From: Edaphochlamys debaryana
Lineage: Eukaryota; Chlorophyta; Chlorophyceae; Chlamydomonadales
Direction: 5' to 3'
Length of the DNA: 64,000 bases
Assembly (NCBI GenBank): GCA_016858145.1
Contig: JAEHOE010000074.1
Span: 548,084-612,083 of the forward strand
A model generated the notes under the pieces. It did not search any database and had not been told where the DNA came from. It worked only from the letters and a program-made list of their open reading frames with translations. How positions within the stretch are numbered: position 1 is the stretch's first letter; each line of letters begins with the position of its first letter. Made by a program: the position numbers and the translations under genes. Positions 35,134 to 48,207 of the stretch are shown here, one piece after another.

Positions 35134-38100
35134 TCAGGCGGCCGTGATGAGCGAGATTACAGACACGTGCGTCAGGCTGCTGTAGCAGCCCTCACCGCCC
35201 TCCATCTCGTGCCAGGGCGCCTCCGCGGCCCCGGACCCGGCCCCGGGCGCCACGGCCGCGGCTCCGCCGCCGGGGCTGCGCTCCCGCGGCCTCTCCTCCG
35301 CCGCCACGCGCTCGCCGCCCTGCGTCGCCTGCAGCAGCTCCGGCGCCGCACCGGGCGGCAGCATTACGAAGTAGGAGCCCCGCGCATCGGTGGATGCAGC
35401 CCTGACAGGGACCACGGGGCCGCCCTTGGGGCGGGCTTGTGGACGGGCGGCTGCGGGGCCGGGCCCGGTGAAGTGCGAGCTGGCGTCGGTTATCCCCAGC
35501 AGTGTGTCGGGGTCGCTGGAGCCAGCGTCCGGCCGCGCGGCCGGCGGCAGCGGCGACGGGAGGACGTGCGGGTGGGGCGGCGCCGGAGGGGGCGTCTTGC
35601 GGCGCCCTGGCGTCGCCCCATCCGGAGTCAAAGCTGGAGCGGGGGGGAGGGCCGGAAGGGGCGGCAGAGGCGGCACGGGCGCGCGGCTTGGCTTGGCCCG
35701 CTCCGGCCTGGCCGCCTCCGCCGCCCGCATGGGCTCCAGCGTGCGGGCCGTCGCCAGCAGCTGCTGCAGCTCCGACACCAGGTGGGCGGCGGTGGGGCGG
35801 CACTCGGGCTGCTGCGCCCAGCAGCGGGCGGCGAGGGTGCTGCACGGGGGGCGGGGGGAGGGGGGCGCGTGAGAGGTTGGGGGCGGGTAGATAGGCGGGG
35901 GCGCATGGTGAGGTTCGGGCGGAGCGTGGGCTGCCCGCCTCGCTTCCAGTGGCCCTCCTGCCAACGGTCCCTCCCGCCTTGCCTCCGCACGCACCTGTAC
36001 TCCGGCGGGGCCAGGGGGTGGAACTCGGGCCGCATGCCGTGCCGCGTCACCAGGGCGGGGAGCGCCTGAGGGGCAGCAAGGCAGCAGGGTGGACCGACAG
36101 GGGTAAGTGACGAGGGGTCGCTCGGGCCGCGAAGGGCGGCTGACAAGGGGCAGTTTTGCTTGGCCCTGCAGGCCTGCAGGGCCTGAGCGACGCCCCGCTC
36201 CTGCTGTGTCCCTTTTCCCCCGTCCATCTGCCAACTGCTCACGTTGCGCTTCACTTGGTTGTAGGCCACCTTGCAGTGCATGAGCTCCCACATCATGATG
36301 CCGACTGGGGCGGGGGCAAGCGGGGAGAGGGAGGCGGGGAGCAGGGCAAGGGCGGTTCAGCGATGGGAACAATCGATGTGGGTCGGGCAGCCCTCTGCGC
36401 ATACGTGCTGCAGGATAGCAAATGCGACTGAGGCATTCGTCCTGACAGCCCCTGTGTGTCCCGCCGCGCTGCTCACATGCGTAGACGTCCACGGCGCCAT
36501 TCAGCAGGCGGTCTGGGGGGTAAGAACCCGGGGTGTTGAGGGCTGACGTGAATGTGACTAAAGGCCCTTTCAAGCGTGACAAAACGACAATCGCCCCACG
36601 GCCGGCCATACCTTGGCAGATGAACTCGGGGCTCATGTACTGCACGGTGCCATACATGCTTTGGCAAGTGAATCCCGAAGCGCCATCGGGGCCCAGCTCG
36701 TCCATCACACGCACGCTGCGAGGGGCACGACGGGGTTCATTCAGCAGAGTTAGGTAGCGGTGCTTGTGGGCAAGGCTTCCCAGCAGGGCCTGGCCCCAGC
36801 CATCTTGACTTCAGTAGACACACTCGGCACCCCAAGGGGCACTCCGGCACCCAAAGCCTAAGGGGGTGTTCACATGCGCACCGGGGTTCGCGCGGGGTAC
36901 GTGCGAACCCTATTCACACGCGCCGTTCTGGCACGCCCGAACCCCGACGGTCAAACCCCACCGGCAGTACTGAATAAGCTTGGGACCGTTCAATGGATGG
37001 CCTCCGTCTGCTCCACCAATACTGCCCAGTGCTTCCGCAGAGCCTGAAATCGCCTCTGATATAACCTATGTGTATCAAGGACAGCTACTGACGTCTGTAG
37101 CGAGTTCTGAACAAGCGCGAAGGCCATGTCGGCGTTGATGCGACCTGAGCTCTGCCATTGCCCAAGAGCAACCATTGATAGCTTAAAAGTGTAAAGCTGC
37201 TTATGCTTGGGAGCTTAAGCCGCAAAGTCGCGACAGGCCGGTGCGATCTGGGCGCGATCTGGTCTACAATATGAGAGCTATGGGAGCAGTCGGCACCTTC
37301 AGGGATGCAGCATGGAGTACGCTTGGCGACGAACCCCGCACGAACTCCGGCGCGAACCCAGGTCGCGATGCCGGGTTCGCCGGCAGCGGGGTTGGTGCGG
37401 GGTTCGTGCGGGGTTCGACCCGAAGGGCCCCGGCGAACCACGTCACATGTGAACACACCCTAAGCACGCTTCACCTCCAGCTCAAGCCCACGCTCCCCAT
37501 GCGAGGCAAAGCAACGAAGGACAGGGAACCAAGCAGTCCCGCGAGTCCCCATTCGACCCCCTTCCAGGACCGCTCCCTCTTCAGGCCCGCCTCACCATCC
37601 CAGGTCGGACAGCTTGCAGGTCCAGCCCCGCGGGTCTCGGGCGTTGGTCTTGAGCAGCACGTTTCCGGGCTTGAGGTCGCAGTGCACCAGGCGGCGGGCG
37701 TGCAGGTACCTCAGCGCCAGAGCCACCTCCAGGAGCGAGGTGTAAAGGGGAATCGGGCTCGGCCACACGGGGCCCTCGCGCGGGCAGCTGCCGGGGCGGC
37801 GGAAGTCTCCTCGGCGGGCGGCGGTCAGCAGCGTCCCGGCATCGCAGTACTCCTGGGCAGGTTGGGCAGCGGGGGGCAGGCAGGCAGGGCAGGTGTCAAG
37901 CCGTTGTCTTGACGGAAAGGCCGGGGTCTGGGGCGTTGGCAATTGCACGCGTGGCACACACGCTTCATAGCGAGGTAGCGCGCCGTTCCAGTGCTCACCA
38001 GGCACAGGATGGAGTTGGTCGGGGCTGCCGTCGGAGAACATGGGGGAAGGGATGTGTCGGGAGGCGAAAGAGTTCATGAGAGTTGATCTGCAGGTCCCAG

Positions 38101-41100
38101 CATGCGGGCTCGTCTGACCGCAAACTGTCGAGCTCCACCGCGCCCCGACCCGAGCCCCAGCTCACAGGGCATCTTGCCTCCCAGCAGGGGGTGGTCGAGT
38201 GGGACCAGGCGCAGGGGGGGCGGCATGCAGCTGCCGGGCGCGGTCGGGGGCTGCACCACCGCCGCCTCGGAGAACTGGGCGTAGACCTGGGGGTGGGCAG
38301 GCGAATGGGCGCCGGAGAGTAGGAACGGGTGGTCATGGCTAGCTACTAGGATATCCGACGGGCGCCTCGCCTGCCCGCCCTCAGCAAACGCACCTGCACG
38401 ATGTTGGGGTGGCTCAGCTGCCCCATCACCGCCACCTCCATCGCCTCCCGCCGGACCTGTCGACATTGGCAACAGGGAAGGTCTCATCAGCCAAGGCCTT
38501 GCTTTGCGAGCCCACTTCACGCGCCTGCCCATACCCATCCCCGCACAGCGCGCCCCTTTTTCTGACCTTCAACCGCACCCGTCCGCTCCTCAACCACCAC
38601 CACCACCCCACCCAGGCCCCCTGCCCACCTGCTCCATCTGGCGCTCTACCGGCTCCACCTCCATTGTGGCACCGCAGCCGGGCGGCGGTGCGCCCGCCGC
38701 CTGCGCCGCGGCCGCGGCCTCCCTGGCGTCTTGGGGGTCGTTCAGGAGCATGGCGGCGCCGTCGTGGTCCAGGGGGGCGCGGCCCACGTGCTCGAGGACC
38801 TGTCGGGGGCGGGGCAGGGGCGGGTCAGGGGCTTAGTCATTGGACCATGTTGCAGGTCGAAGCGGCGACGGGGCAGACGCCGGTGGTGGTGGTGGGGGGG
38901 TCGTCCGCGTGCGCGGCGTCAAGGATGCAGGTGCGTGCAGGCTGCTCAATCCACTGCGTGTTGGCGGCGCGGGGCAGTCGCGGGTGTCACCTTGATGGCT
39001 GCCTCGAGGCCGTGCAGGTAGCCGCGGAACACCACCCCCTGGCAGGGCAACAAGCAGCAACCACAGCAGTGTCAGCCACTCGGCAAGCCGGGCCATCACG
39101 CCTTCCAAAACGGCGTCAAACCAAACGGCGTCTGAGCTGCAATGGTCTGAGCTGCATCAAGGGGTGTGCGCCTTCCCACTGCGGCCTCATGCTCATGCAC
39201 CCGGGCACGCGCGCTCACCTGGCCTCCCCGCCCGATGACCTCCCGCAGCTCCACCGCGGCCAGATCCTGCGAGCTGGCAAGCCTGGGGACGCGACGGGAC
39301 GGGCGCCGCTCAGCAAGCCGCGAAGCGCAGGGCAGTCTTTCTGCACCCGTGGCGCGCGCGCCACAAGCCTCCACTCTACCCCCACGCACCTGGCCTCCTC
39401 GCCCCCCTCGCCTCCCGCCAGCACCGCCGTCAGCCGGGAGCGGGCGCTGCTGACCATGAGCTCCAGCGGCCGGGGGCCGGACACGTCCTCAAGCTGGGGC
39501 AGGTGGTGGGGGGTGGTGGGGGCGATGGGTTGTATGAGAGGCGGGGATGAGAGGGGGGCGGGGCGGGCGCAAGGGCAGGCAGGGCAGGCAGGCAGCACAG
39601 AGGACAGGGTGGTGGCTGCGCAGCCCGCATGCCGTACTTGCAGCGTCGGGCACCAGGAGGACCGGCGCATCAGGGCGGCGCTGGCAGCCTGGCGGCGGAG
39701 GTTGGCGCTGGCACTGCCGCTGCCGGAGAGGACTGCGGGGGTGGGTCGGAAGGGTTGACATGAGTAAGTCATGCGCACATGCTGAGCCCGTGAGCCCCTA
39801 AAAGAACGGGGCTGAGTCGGCGAAAGACAAGCGGATGGGACACCGCAGTCCCGGGGTTGCGGAGCTCACCCTGGTTCGGGCCGAACGAGTCCGCCATGCT
39901 GGGCGCCGCGCCGCCGTCCATGTCCATGAGCTCGTCGTACGAGCACGGGAAGCTGCCGTTCGCACTGGTGCCGTACGAGTCACGTGTTGACCTGACGCAG
40001 GCGCGCTGCGAGTGGGGCCTCACGCCCGGACCCACCCGCCCCGCGCCGGCCATCGACCCCGCGTCCACTGCCACCGCCTGAGCGCCCAGCAGGGCCTGGG
40101 GCGAAAGCGCTACGCCGGCGAGCACACGCGGGCTCGGGGCGTCCTCGGGCCCAGCAGGCGAGCCGCCGATGGGCGACGGAAGCGAGGGCATGGGCGGCGG
40201 GGACTTGAGGCGCCGCAGCCCGGGCAGCGGCGAGAAGTGCTCCATGCGCACGCCGCCTGCGCTGCTGCGGCCGGGCTCGTGTGCGGCCACGGTGCCGGCG
40301 TGCGACGCGGCGCGCTGCATGGGGACGACGGGTGAGGGCGCAACGGTGCGCGGCTTCACGGGCGTGGCGGCGGTGGAAGGGATCGGCGTGGTGGGGCCGG
40401 CGGCGCACTGCGACAGCAGCTGCCACCACTCGGCGGCGATGCCCGGGGATTGGGTGACGGCGCAGCGGAAGGCGGCGAAGACGAGCTGCGGGGGCAGAGG
40501 GGTTGCGGGATTTGTGACGTAATAAAGAAAAACTCCCATCAGCACAACGGAAAGCAGCTGAAGCTAGGGCTCCCCGACGCGCTAGCCGCGGGTCGAGGTG
40601 GTACGAGATGCTTCTGGAAGCTCAAGGCCTCACCGGCGTCAGCGCCACCAGCTCAGCGGCCACGGCCTCCAGCACCCCCGCCGGCACCGACTCGGGCGAC
40701 ACCATGTACAGCGCCAGGCGGAAAGGCGCCGCAGCGGCGCTGTGCGCGAAGGTCACGTTTGCGGCCGGCGGCAGCGGCCCGGACACCGACGGCAGAGGGC
40801 AGGACCCGTCAGCCTGCGCCTTGCCGCTGCCGTCGCCGTGGGGCGCTGCGGCGCCTCGGTCCTCCAGCGCAGAAGACTTCCACCGAGCCAGCGCCAGCGG
40901 CGACATGGGCTGCGTCAGCGACGCCGGCGCCGACTTCAGGCTGGCGGCGCCGTCGACCGCCTGGTCGGCCGCCGCCGCCACCGTGGCGGCGGACCAGGCC
41001 GGCGGCGGCGGCGGCTCCGCCACCAGCACCAGCGCCGTCACAGCGTTGGCGCCCGTCAGGTTGGCGGCGAGGAGAACGTCGCGGTCGGGGCCCGACTTGC

Positions 41101-43299
41101 CGAGCGACGCGGAGCTTGCGTCTGTGAGGACGAGGTAGGCTGGCGCGGCGGCGGCCGCCGCAGGGTCGGCCACGTCGACGGCGGGTGCCGCGCAGCCCGC
41201 AGCCGAGAGGCGAGCTCCGGGCCGGGGCGACGGCACGGGGATCAGACCGCTGGACAGCCGCCGCACGGCGCCGCTGGCGACGGGGCCGCCCCTGCACGGC
41301 GGAGACCAGCAGGTCAAGGGGGCAACCAAGCGCGGGCTCTTGTCAGCCCGGGAAGGGAACGAGGTCAGCTCAGATCCCAGCCACGTCAGGAGCGCAACTC
41401 ATCCGCCCCGAAATCCTTCCCACACCCACTCACCCCACGAGCTTCTGCAGCAGCGTGTGCCCCAGGGCCGTGCGGACCGCCTTCACGCGGCTGGCCGCCA
41501 CTCCGCTGGGCACCAGGCCCAGACTGGTGGCGCGGGCGAAAGGGGAGGGCGCCGACGGAGGCGGCGGCGGCCCAGCCACCACACCCCCGTTGGCCAGCAC
41601 GGCGCTCAGCAGGCGCTGGTGCTTGGAGCTCGCGCTCTCCGAGCCCTGGCCCTGCCCCTGGCCCTGCTGTGCGGCCAGGAAGCTCGCGACGGTGGGCAGG
41701 CGGCCGCTCTGCAGCGGCGAGCCGGCGGCCGCGAGCAGCTTGGGCCCGACCCCGCTTGGCAGCTGGGACAGGCTGGGGTTGGAGGCGGGGCTGAGGTAGC
41801 CCGTGCCCGTGCCCATGCTGTGCACGGGTGCAGCGCCCAGGGAGCCATCCGCGGCGCCCCGGCGAGGCGCGAACACGAGCGCCGCGCTGCTCCCCGCGGC
41901 GGGCAGGCAGGCCAGCAGCGGCTGCATGCTGAGCGAGAAGCGGGCCTGCAGCAGGCTGGGCAGGGCGTCCAGGAGGGAGGCGACCAGGTCGTGCAGGCCG
42001 GGCGGGCGGGCCGACAGCAGCGCGACCAGCAGGGAGGCGAGCTGGGGGGTGGGGTGAGGGCAGGTGGCAAGGGGCGCAGCGTCGGGGCGGAGTTTGGGTG
42101 AACAATCTTGTTCCCGGGCCATGAGGGCCAATCGCAGCTGTCTCCACCCAGGCGTGTGAAAGCCGAACGAGCTGGGACGCCGTTTGCCGGTAGCCCGCCC
42201 TCAGCCGCCCCTGCCCAGCGCCCCGCTGCCCCACCCGCTCCAGGTATGCCGCCTGCTGCGGGTCGCCGATGACCAGGCTCAGGCCCACCACCTGGGCCAG
42301 GCGGCGGAGCTCCGTGATGTCAGCGGCGCCCAGCTGCACCGCCTTCGCCGCCACTGCCGCCGCGGCTCCGCCGCCTTCACCGCCCTCGCTGCCGTCGCCG
42401 CCGGCCCAGCCGCCGGTGAGGAGTAGCGCGGCCGCCAGCCTCCCGCCTTGGCCGTGGATTGGCAGCGCGACCATGTCGGCAGGGCCCAGGACCAGGGGTG
42501 CAGATGTCGCATCGCTCGCGTGCCCAGCAGCCGCCGCGGTGGGGGGCGAGCCCGAGTCCCCACGGATGACCAGGAAGCCATCCCTCTTTGGTTGGGGCCC
42601 GACATGGGAAACAGCGGTTCGGGGGTTCAGAGGTATGCGCCAACAAACACCCCGTGTGATGGCTACGGGCGATGCACTGCACCGTGCCGTTGGGAGTCGC
42701 ATGCAACCAGCTGGGCTGCCGGGACACGGGACACGAGCCTACACGCAAGGTGCGCAAGGGAGAGACAAAGGCCCTGCCTCACCTCCAGTGACCGATGGAG
42801 AAGCGGACCCCACACGCATGCGGGGGGCCAGACTGTGGCTCCGAAGACACATGCATGACCATCCCCATCAAAGAGGGCAAGCCTAGGCCACAAGCAAAAG
42901 GCAAGAGCGGCAGCAGGCGTGGATACAGGCATGAAGACAGCAGAACGCTATGCATCAGCTGCCGCAATAGCTTCCATCGTGGGCCCCACCTCACTATGCC
43001 GGCGCCGAAGGTATCCTGTGTGAAAGCAGGGCCGGGGCCATGGGGGCTTACTAGGGGGTTGAGCGCTGGAGGAGCTTCCCCCAAGCTACGTCAACTTCCC
43101 GATCTGCAGACCGTATTGTTGTGAGCAACCGAACAATATCGGTCGTCACGTCGAGCCTTGGACGCCATTTGCGCCTCCAACTTGCGATTACAAGGTTGCT
43201 ATGCTTCTCTCTCGGGCGCGGGCGCGAGCGGGCGGGCGCGCGCGGGTCCCGTTCGCTTTGCGCGTTGTTCGCAGTGGGAGCGCGACGCCCGCGCCGCAC
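35134..43299 (-). CDS. TKL-type protein kinase with GAF-like N-terminal regions
   Basis: Exons: 43299-43090 (weak), 43015-42783, 42583-42235, 42041-41434, 41291-40634, 40485-39870, 39732-39638, 39493-39390, 39282-39219, 39038-38991, 38799-38629, 38456-38394, 38286-38166, 38024-37999, 37852-37596, 36715-36612, 36512-36477, 36304-36243, 36065-35995 and 35839-35134. Phases close to about 1533 residues. The kinase domain starts near residue 965. It has the glycine loop (VIGRGGQGVVFRG), Lys in GLEAAIK, HCD in place of HRD (VHCDLKPGNVLL, D near 1181), DLG in place of DFG (KLSDLGC), MSPEF for APE, and GIMMWELM. It should phosphorylate Ser/Thr. Upstream, LRQLMHSVLLSSC...WRDGFLVIRGD and LVLGPADMVALPIHG...ITELRRLAQVVGLSLV resemble GAF sensor folds. 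The C-terminal 200 residues are Pro/Ala-rich and disordered. The first exon and true start are uncertain. Confidence 0.78.
36862..37460. mobile_element. MITE, PIF/Harbinger (Tourist)-like, inside a kinase intron
   Basis: The ends are GGGGGTGTTCACATG (36862-36876) and the complement of 37446-37460, GGGTGTGTTCACATG: 14 of 15 positions match as terminal inverted repeats. Both sides are flanked by TAA (36859-36861 and 37461-37463), the 3-bp target duplication typical of PIF/Harbinger elements. Size is about 0.6 kb with no transposase. Subterminal GGGGTTCG / CGAACCCC boxes recur at both ends. The core is less GC-rich and has a 61-codon minus-strand frame (36990-37175). It sits wholly within the 880-bp intron between the exons ending at 37596 and starting at 36715. 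Confidence 0.75.
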
Positions 43300-46200
43300 T
43301 CACCACAAGCGCCTGCGAAATTGCCCTGAGACGAGCTTGGCCTGTTCCAGATCCTCCACTGGCCAATCGTCTTGCGGCTGCCGCGCACGCCTGCAAATGC
43401 GGTCGCAAATGCCGTCGAGTCTGGTTACTATGCCCCTATCCAAACCTGATGCCAGGCTAGTATTACCTTCAGTACGACGGCTTCTGCTGGGGCCGCAGGA
43501 GACTCGCGGGCGCGGGCAGTGGTGCCATTGCTCGGCCGCTCGGCACGCTCGTCGCCTTGGCTGTCCCCTCTCAAGCAGGCTAAGCAAGCTCGTAGGCGCA
43601 GGATGCCCATCCGGTCTTGCGGTCCGGCGAGCCGCCGCGTTCGGTTGCCGAAGTTTCCGTCTGTCAAGTCTAATATCTCGCTTGCCTCACCCTAACGAAG
43701 CTCATTCCTTGTGTGATGCCAACGTACTGTGCGGAATTGCGCGACCATGGGAGTTTATCGAGCGACGTGTTCGAGGGTGGGGACTTCCATGGACGTCCAT
43801 GTGCCCCAGCGTGAACAGCAGACTCACTATTCAAGGTCGCCCGTTTTGTGCGTCGACTCACTGGCAGCAGCACAGGCAGGTCAAGAAGAGCGACAGATGA
43901 AGAATCTACCTCTTGCCCGACTCCTGGCAAACCGTCGCGGGGCCACCGCGGCGCGGACACTCTTCGTGGTTCAGACCTCCGGCGGCTCAAGCGCGGCCGC
44001 ATCGTAAATACAAGAGCAAAAGCTAAGTATGTATGCATACGTAGGATGAGGATGACTTAGGCGGCACACCCCAAAGTACCCGCTTGCCCCTCCCCGCGTC
44101 GCCGCGCTTCCGGCTTGCTTCTAGCGCGCCCACGCCTTCTGCCATGGCCTCCGGGTCAACTGCGGCAAAGCCGATCTCAGCCCGCAGTGTCCTTCAGTCC
44201 ACATGCAAAGGGACCTCAGTATCCTTGCAGAGCTGCCCGGCCCCCCTCGGATGGCAACGGATGGCATCCTCACCTGTGTGACTACAGTAGTCATGTTCTT
44301 GTTGACCCCCCTCCCAAGTTCCTGCCCCTTACTCACTCCCCTCCTCCATGAGCAAAGGCCGGGAGACCGTGCGGCGCCCTCAACCAATTGACCTTCGTTT
44401 CTCTGCTCTTTTCATCATTCTCAAGGTCATCAGGGGAGCGGGTGGGCCTCGGCGGAGCAGAACCGCGCCCATGGCTGCCTGCTGGGGGGTAGGACCTTCC
44501 TAGAGACCTCATCTGGAAAGAACTTGCCGAGAGGAGCCCCAAACTTTCTTTGAAATAACAAAATTGAGGGCTTTGATGCAAAGTGAAGGGGGGCCAACGT
44601 TCTCGGTCGGTCATCGGCGGGGGGGTCAGGGAGGGGTTTGGGAGGTTATGTGCCGGCACTGCGGCAATGTGGTACGCCTTGAGCACTGAGCAAGGTACGA
44701 CCTTATGTTGGCAAGTTACTCGTATCGTTCCAGCATTGTAAGGGGGGCGGGTCTGGTGGGAATTGGCATGCCGGGACATACCCCGGGGAAGACACAGCGG
44801 TCTCCCAGCGTCCCAGGTGCTGCCCGAAGCCCGCCTTCCATTTCCACGCCTCAGACCGCACACTACATGCAAAGGACAGCCATGATGTCTCCCCTCAGGG
44901 CCGAGCCGCGGAGCCATTGGTCAGTCGACGGGTCGGGGTAGGTCCGTCGTGTGGTCAATGGCACCCGGCCAGCCCAGGGGGGGCGGGGCGGTAGGAACGA
45001 AACCCCCCGACGACACGCAAATGAAACACCCTTCCTCGCTAACCCCGCATTTATACATAATATTGCGGCGTATTGCGTGTGTGCTGTCCGGCAGCGTACG
45101 GCAGCCCATGCAGCCGCCTTATCCTCGAGTGAACGCGCTCACCGTTCACATAGAAGCGCATGTTCTCCCTGTGGAGGCGCCCCGCTTGTTCTGCAGTCCT
45201 CCGGCTCCCTGGCCCTCGCAGCGTGCGCGTGCATTGGTGGCCCGACCCCAGACGGTGCGCAGGCAGGGCCTCGGTGCAGTTTGTTCTCACACCCTCCCCC
45301 GGCCCGCACAAGCCCTAGGAGCCCTGGGAGCGCGGAGCCAAAGCTGTTAGGGAACCTGAGTTTTGCAATGTTCCCCTCTTGCAGCCGATGTGTGCAGCCC
45401 CAACGTACGCACGTAAGCTGACCCCCCCGACCCCATCCGCGGGGCGCCGGCCCCCAGCTGCCCGACCGGTCCCCTGCGCCGCATGCCGTATTATAGTTAA
45501 CGGCAGCGAGATACAATTGTATCCGGATTTCCTGAGGACCTACTACCTACCCTGCCGTACGGCACACGACACTACCGTACCAGGCCCAAGTAACAGCCTA
45601 TTGTGCACCGACACACCGGCTACGGACTGCTTGCCGTGCTCCCTACTCCTCTGCACGGTCTGCTCATGTCCTGACCGAAGTTGGCGTGACAAGGGTGGCT
45701 GCCCGAAGGCAGGCAAAGGGCTGAGCCCCGTGGTACCCCTCAGGGGGTCCAATGCTCGAGTCTGGCTCCGTGCCCTCAACCCCTGTCCACGAGCAGCCCG
45801 CCGCACCACGGCGTGCAGGCTCGCGCCCGGCCATAATCCGTTTAATCAATTAACCCCGCACTACACAGAGGTGATGCGCTCGTCAGGCGTCTTGCTGCCT
45901 CGGCCTGGACATAGCCGGCCGGACTCACCCAGGAGATTCCGTGCCCCCTGTGCCCTCGCGGGCCCTCCCCATCCACAGGCAACGACGAACACTCGGTAAG
46001 CTCCCCACAGGTCTGCGTAGTCCGCGGAACACGCCCTACGCCACAACCAGTCAAGCGCTTCGCTTCGTTGTTTTCTTCTACACCCACCCGCAGCTCTTTC
46101 CATTTGAGCTGCGGGACGAACCTTACCCCCCCCCCCCTGCGCAGCCAGCACTTCGGCATGAAACGGAGTACGCGCGGGCCTTGTACGACAGTGTATGTAG

Positions 46201-48207
46201 TACACTGTACTGGTTTGTCTGTCGTCGGGTTTGGGGCATGATGTCCGGCGACTTCGTTTGTACCCCCCTCCTGTTATGGCCACACGGCAAACCACTGAGC
46301 TGCGCAGCAGCCGGGGCTTGCCCCCTTTTTGGAAGCGGGCCTTTGGGGCTGGGGCTGCATGGCCGGTGGGTCGCCGGCGGGTCGCAGGCGGCGGAGGGGG
46401 CCGTGGGGGGAGGGAAGGCCGCGTCCCGCGTGCACGAGCGGCACTGCGCGTGCACCCCGCCCGCCGCACTGCGACACGCACGCACTGAGGCCCGTTGTGT
46501 AGGCGACACGCCAAATGCAGCATGCGCAGCATACGGGACGCTCGGCTCGTTGCAGGCGCGCTCTGCGCACACACTGGAGAGCTCGTCTCCCTCGCCAACG
46601 GTTCCCGCGGCCCCTGCGTTCTGAGTGCCCGCCCATTCTTCGCTGGGGCACTCACTGCCTGGCTGGCGGCCGGCGTGCCCGAGCGCGTCAGCCGGAGTCG
46701 CCGCCCCTGCCCCTCCAGCAGCCCCTCCTCTTTGCGAGCTGCGCGATGGGCTTCTTGTCGCTACCGTATCACTGTCTGGCACCTCCACCTTCATCGTGGG
46801 CCACCTGGCCGCTGCTCTCCCGCTCGCCCCAATACCGAGCTCGGCGGGCGGGGCTGATGTGGCTTGTCCTCAGTTGTTGCCCAGGTTCCTCTTCGATCGC
46901 ACGTTTCCAGCTGCCCAGCCTCCTCTGCCCGAGAGGACAGAGACGATCGACCGAGATGGCTCGCTCGCGAGCCAGACTGACGACCAGGAGGTGAGCGCCC
47001 ACGTGCGGGCCCGTCGAGCACGCAGAAACTGTTTGACTAAGGTCCCGGCTAAGAGGCCGCTCCTCAAGCGTTGCTTTGCTTATTTAACACCATGCATTGT
47101 GTAGATTCTGTCGTTTCAGCGAAGGTCGCACGGTCAAGCATCCCCACACATTATTACCGAGCGCCACTGCGGACAAGTATGTCACTATATATTGAAAGTT
47201 CCATGCTGTGACAGGACTAGGGAGGCGGGAAAAGTCAAACGCACCTCGGCGGGAGGCGTGGGGCGGGGGGAAACCCGGCAGCCCTCGCATAGCAGGTCGT
47301 CGCTCGTGCGCGTAACTCTCCAGCCACTCTGAGCAGCTGTTGCTACGTGCTATAATACGTGCACCCTTGCCTACTGCGGGCTTTCGCCATGTTCAGCTCC
47401 CATTGAACAAAACAGTAAGGCGAAATCCCTTCGCCTCAAGGCGCCTTTGGTGCGAGCTCCTTCACTTCATTCCAATGCAGACGCACACAAACAAGAGGAA
47501 CTCATAACACAAGTATTGCCAAATGAACGCGCGCGACGCAACCTCGCTCTTAAGCTCAGCCGACCAGCCACCTTGTGTGCTAACCATGACCCGTTAACCC
47601 AACGTGCATTGACTGCTGGAGTAAGGAGCGAGCGACCTGCTTTGCTTGGCGGCGTTGCAGCTCAACCGAGACACTCGCTTCTCCGTCCGTCGCACACCGC
47701 TGCTGAGTTGACTCCCATGCTCTACATCCTCTCTGCTACTCGCCAGCGTGTATAGGCAGCGCCTGTGCTCGCTCTCTTGAAGGTGAGTTGTGGTACGCGC
47801 CAAGCAAAGAGCGGATGTTCGCCGGTGCTCCTGGTGGACGGAACTGGCGAAGCGCGCCTCAGGCTAGCCAGTTTCGGAGCTATGACCAGCTGCGACTGGT
47901 GCGAGCAAAGGGTGACAGGGTTGGTTTTAGCAGCCCAAAAACCCGTTTGCGCGTCGCGACGCACGCCTCAACTCCGTCCCCGCCCGGGCCTCGCGAGTCC
48001 CCGCTCACCCCGCTGTGGGGCGAGGTGGTGAGCAGACCACGGCAGCGAAGAACACCTGGCTTGTGGCGTGCACTCATAGCGGTTCCCATAAGCGGAGCCC
48101 CTGTGCCGCCTGCTGTGCGCGACCATCTAGACCATCCACGACCGTCCCTTACTCAAGCATGCATGTTCCCGACACCTGACTCCCGCCAGCTCGGCGCCCC
48201 AGGTAGA
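43300..48207. other. Gene-poor, lower-GC region upstream of the giant matrix-protein gene
   Basis: About 4.9 kb between the 5' ends of two divergent genes. I tested open frames on both strands for splice-consistent exons and found none I can defend. The best coding-like pieces are at 46495-47000 (plus) and around 45050-45310 and 46000-46150 (minus); they may be fragments. The last several hundred bases should hold the promoter and leader of the gene starting at 48208. Confidence 0.45.

Noticed and set aside
38409..39758. 449-codon plus-strand frame
   Set aside because: Antisense to the kinase exons, which carry conserved catalytic motifs on the minus strand.
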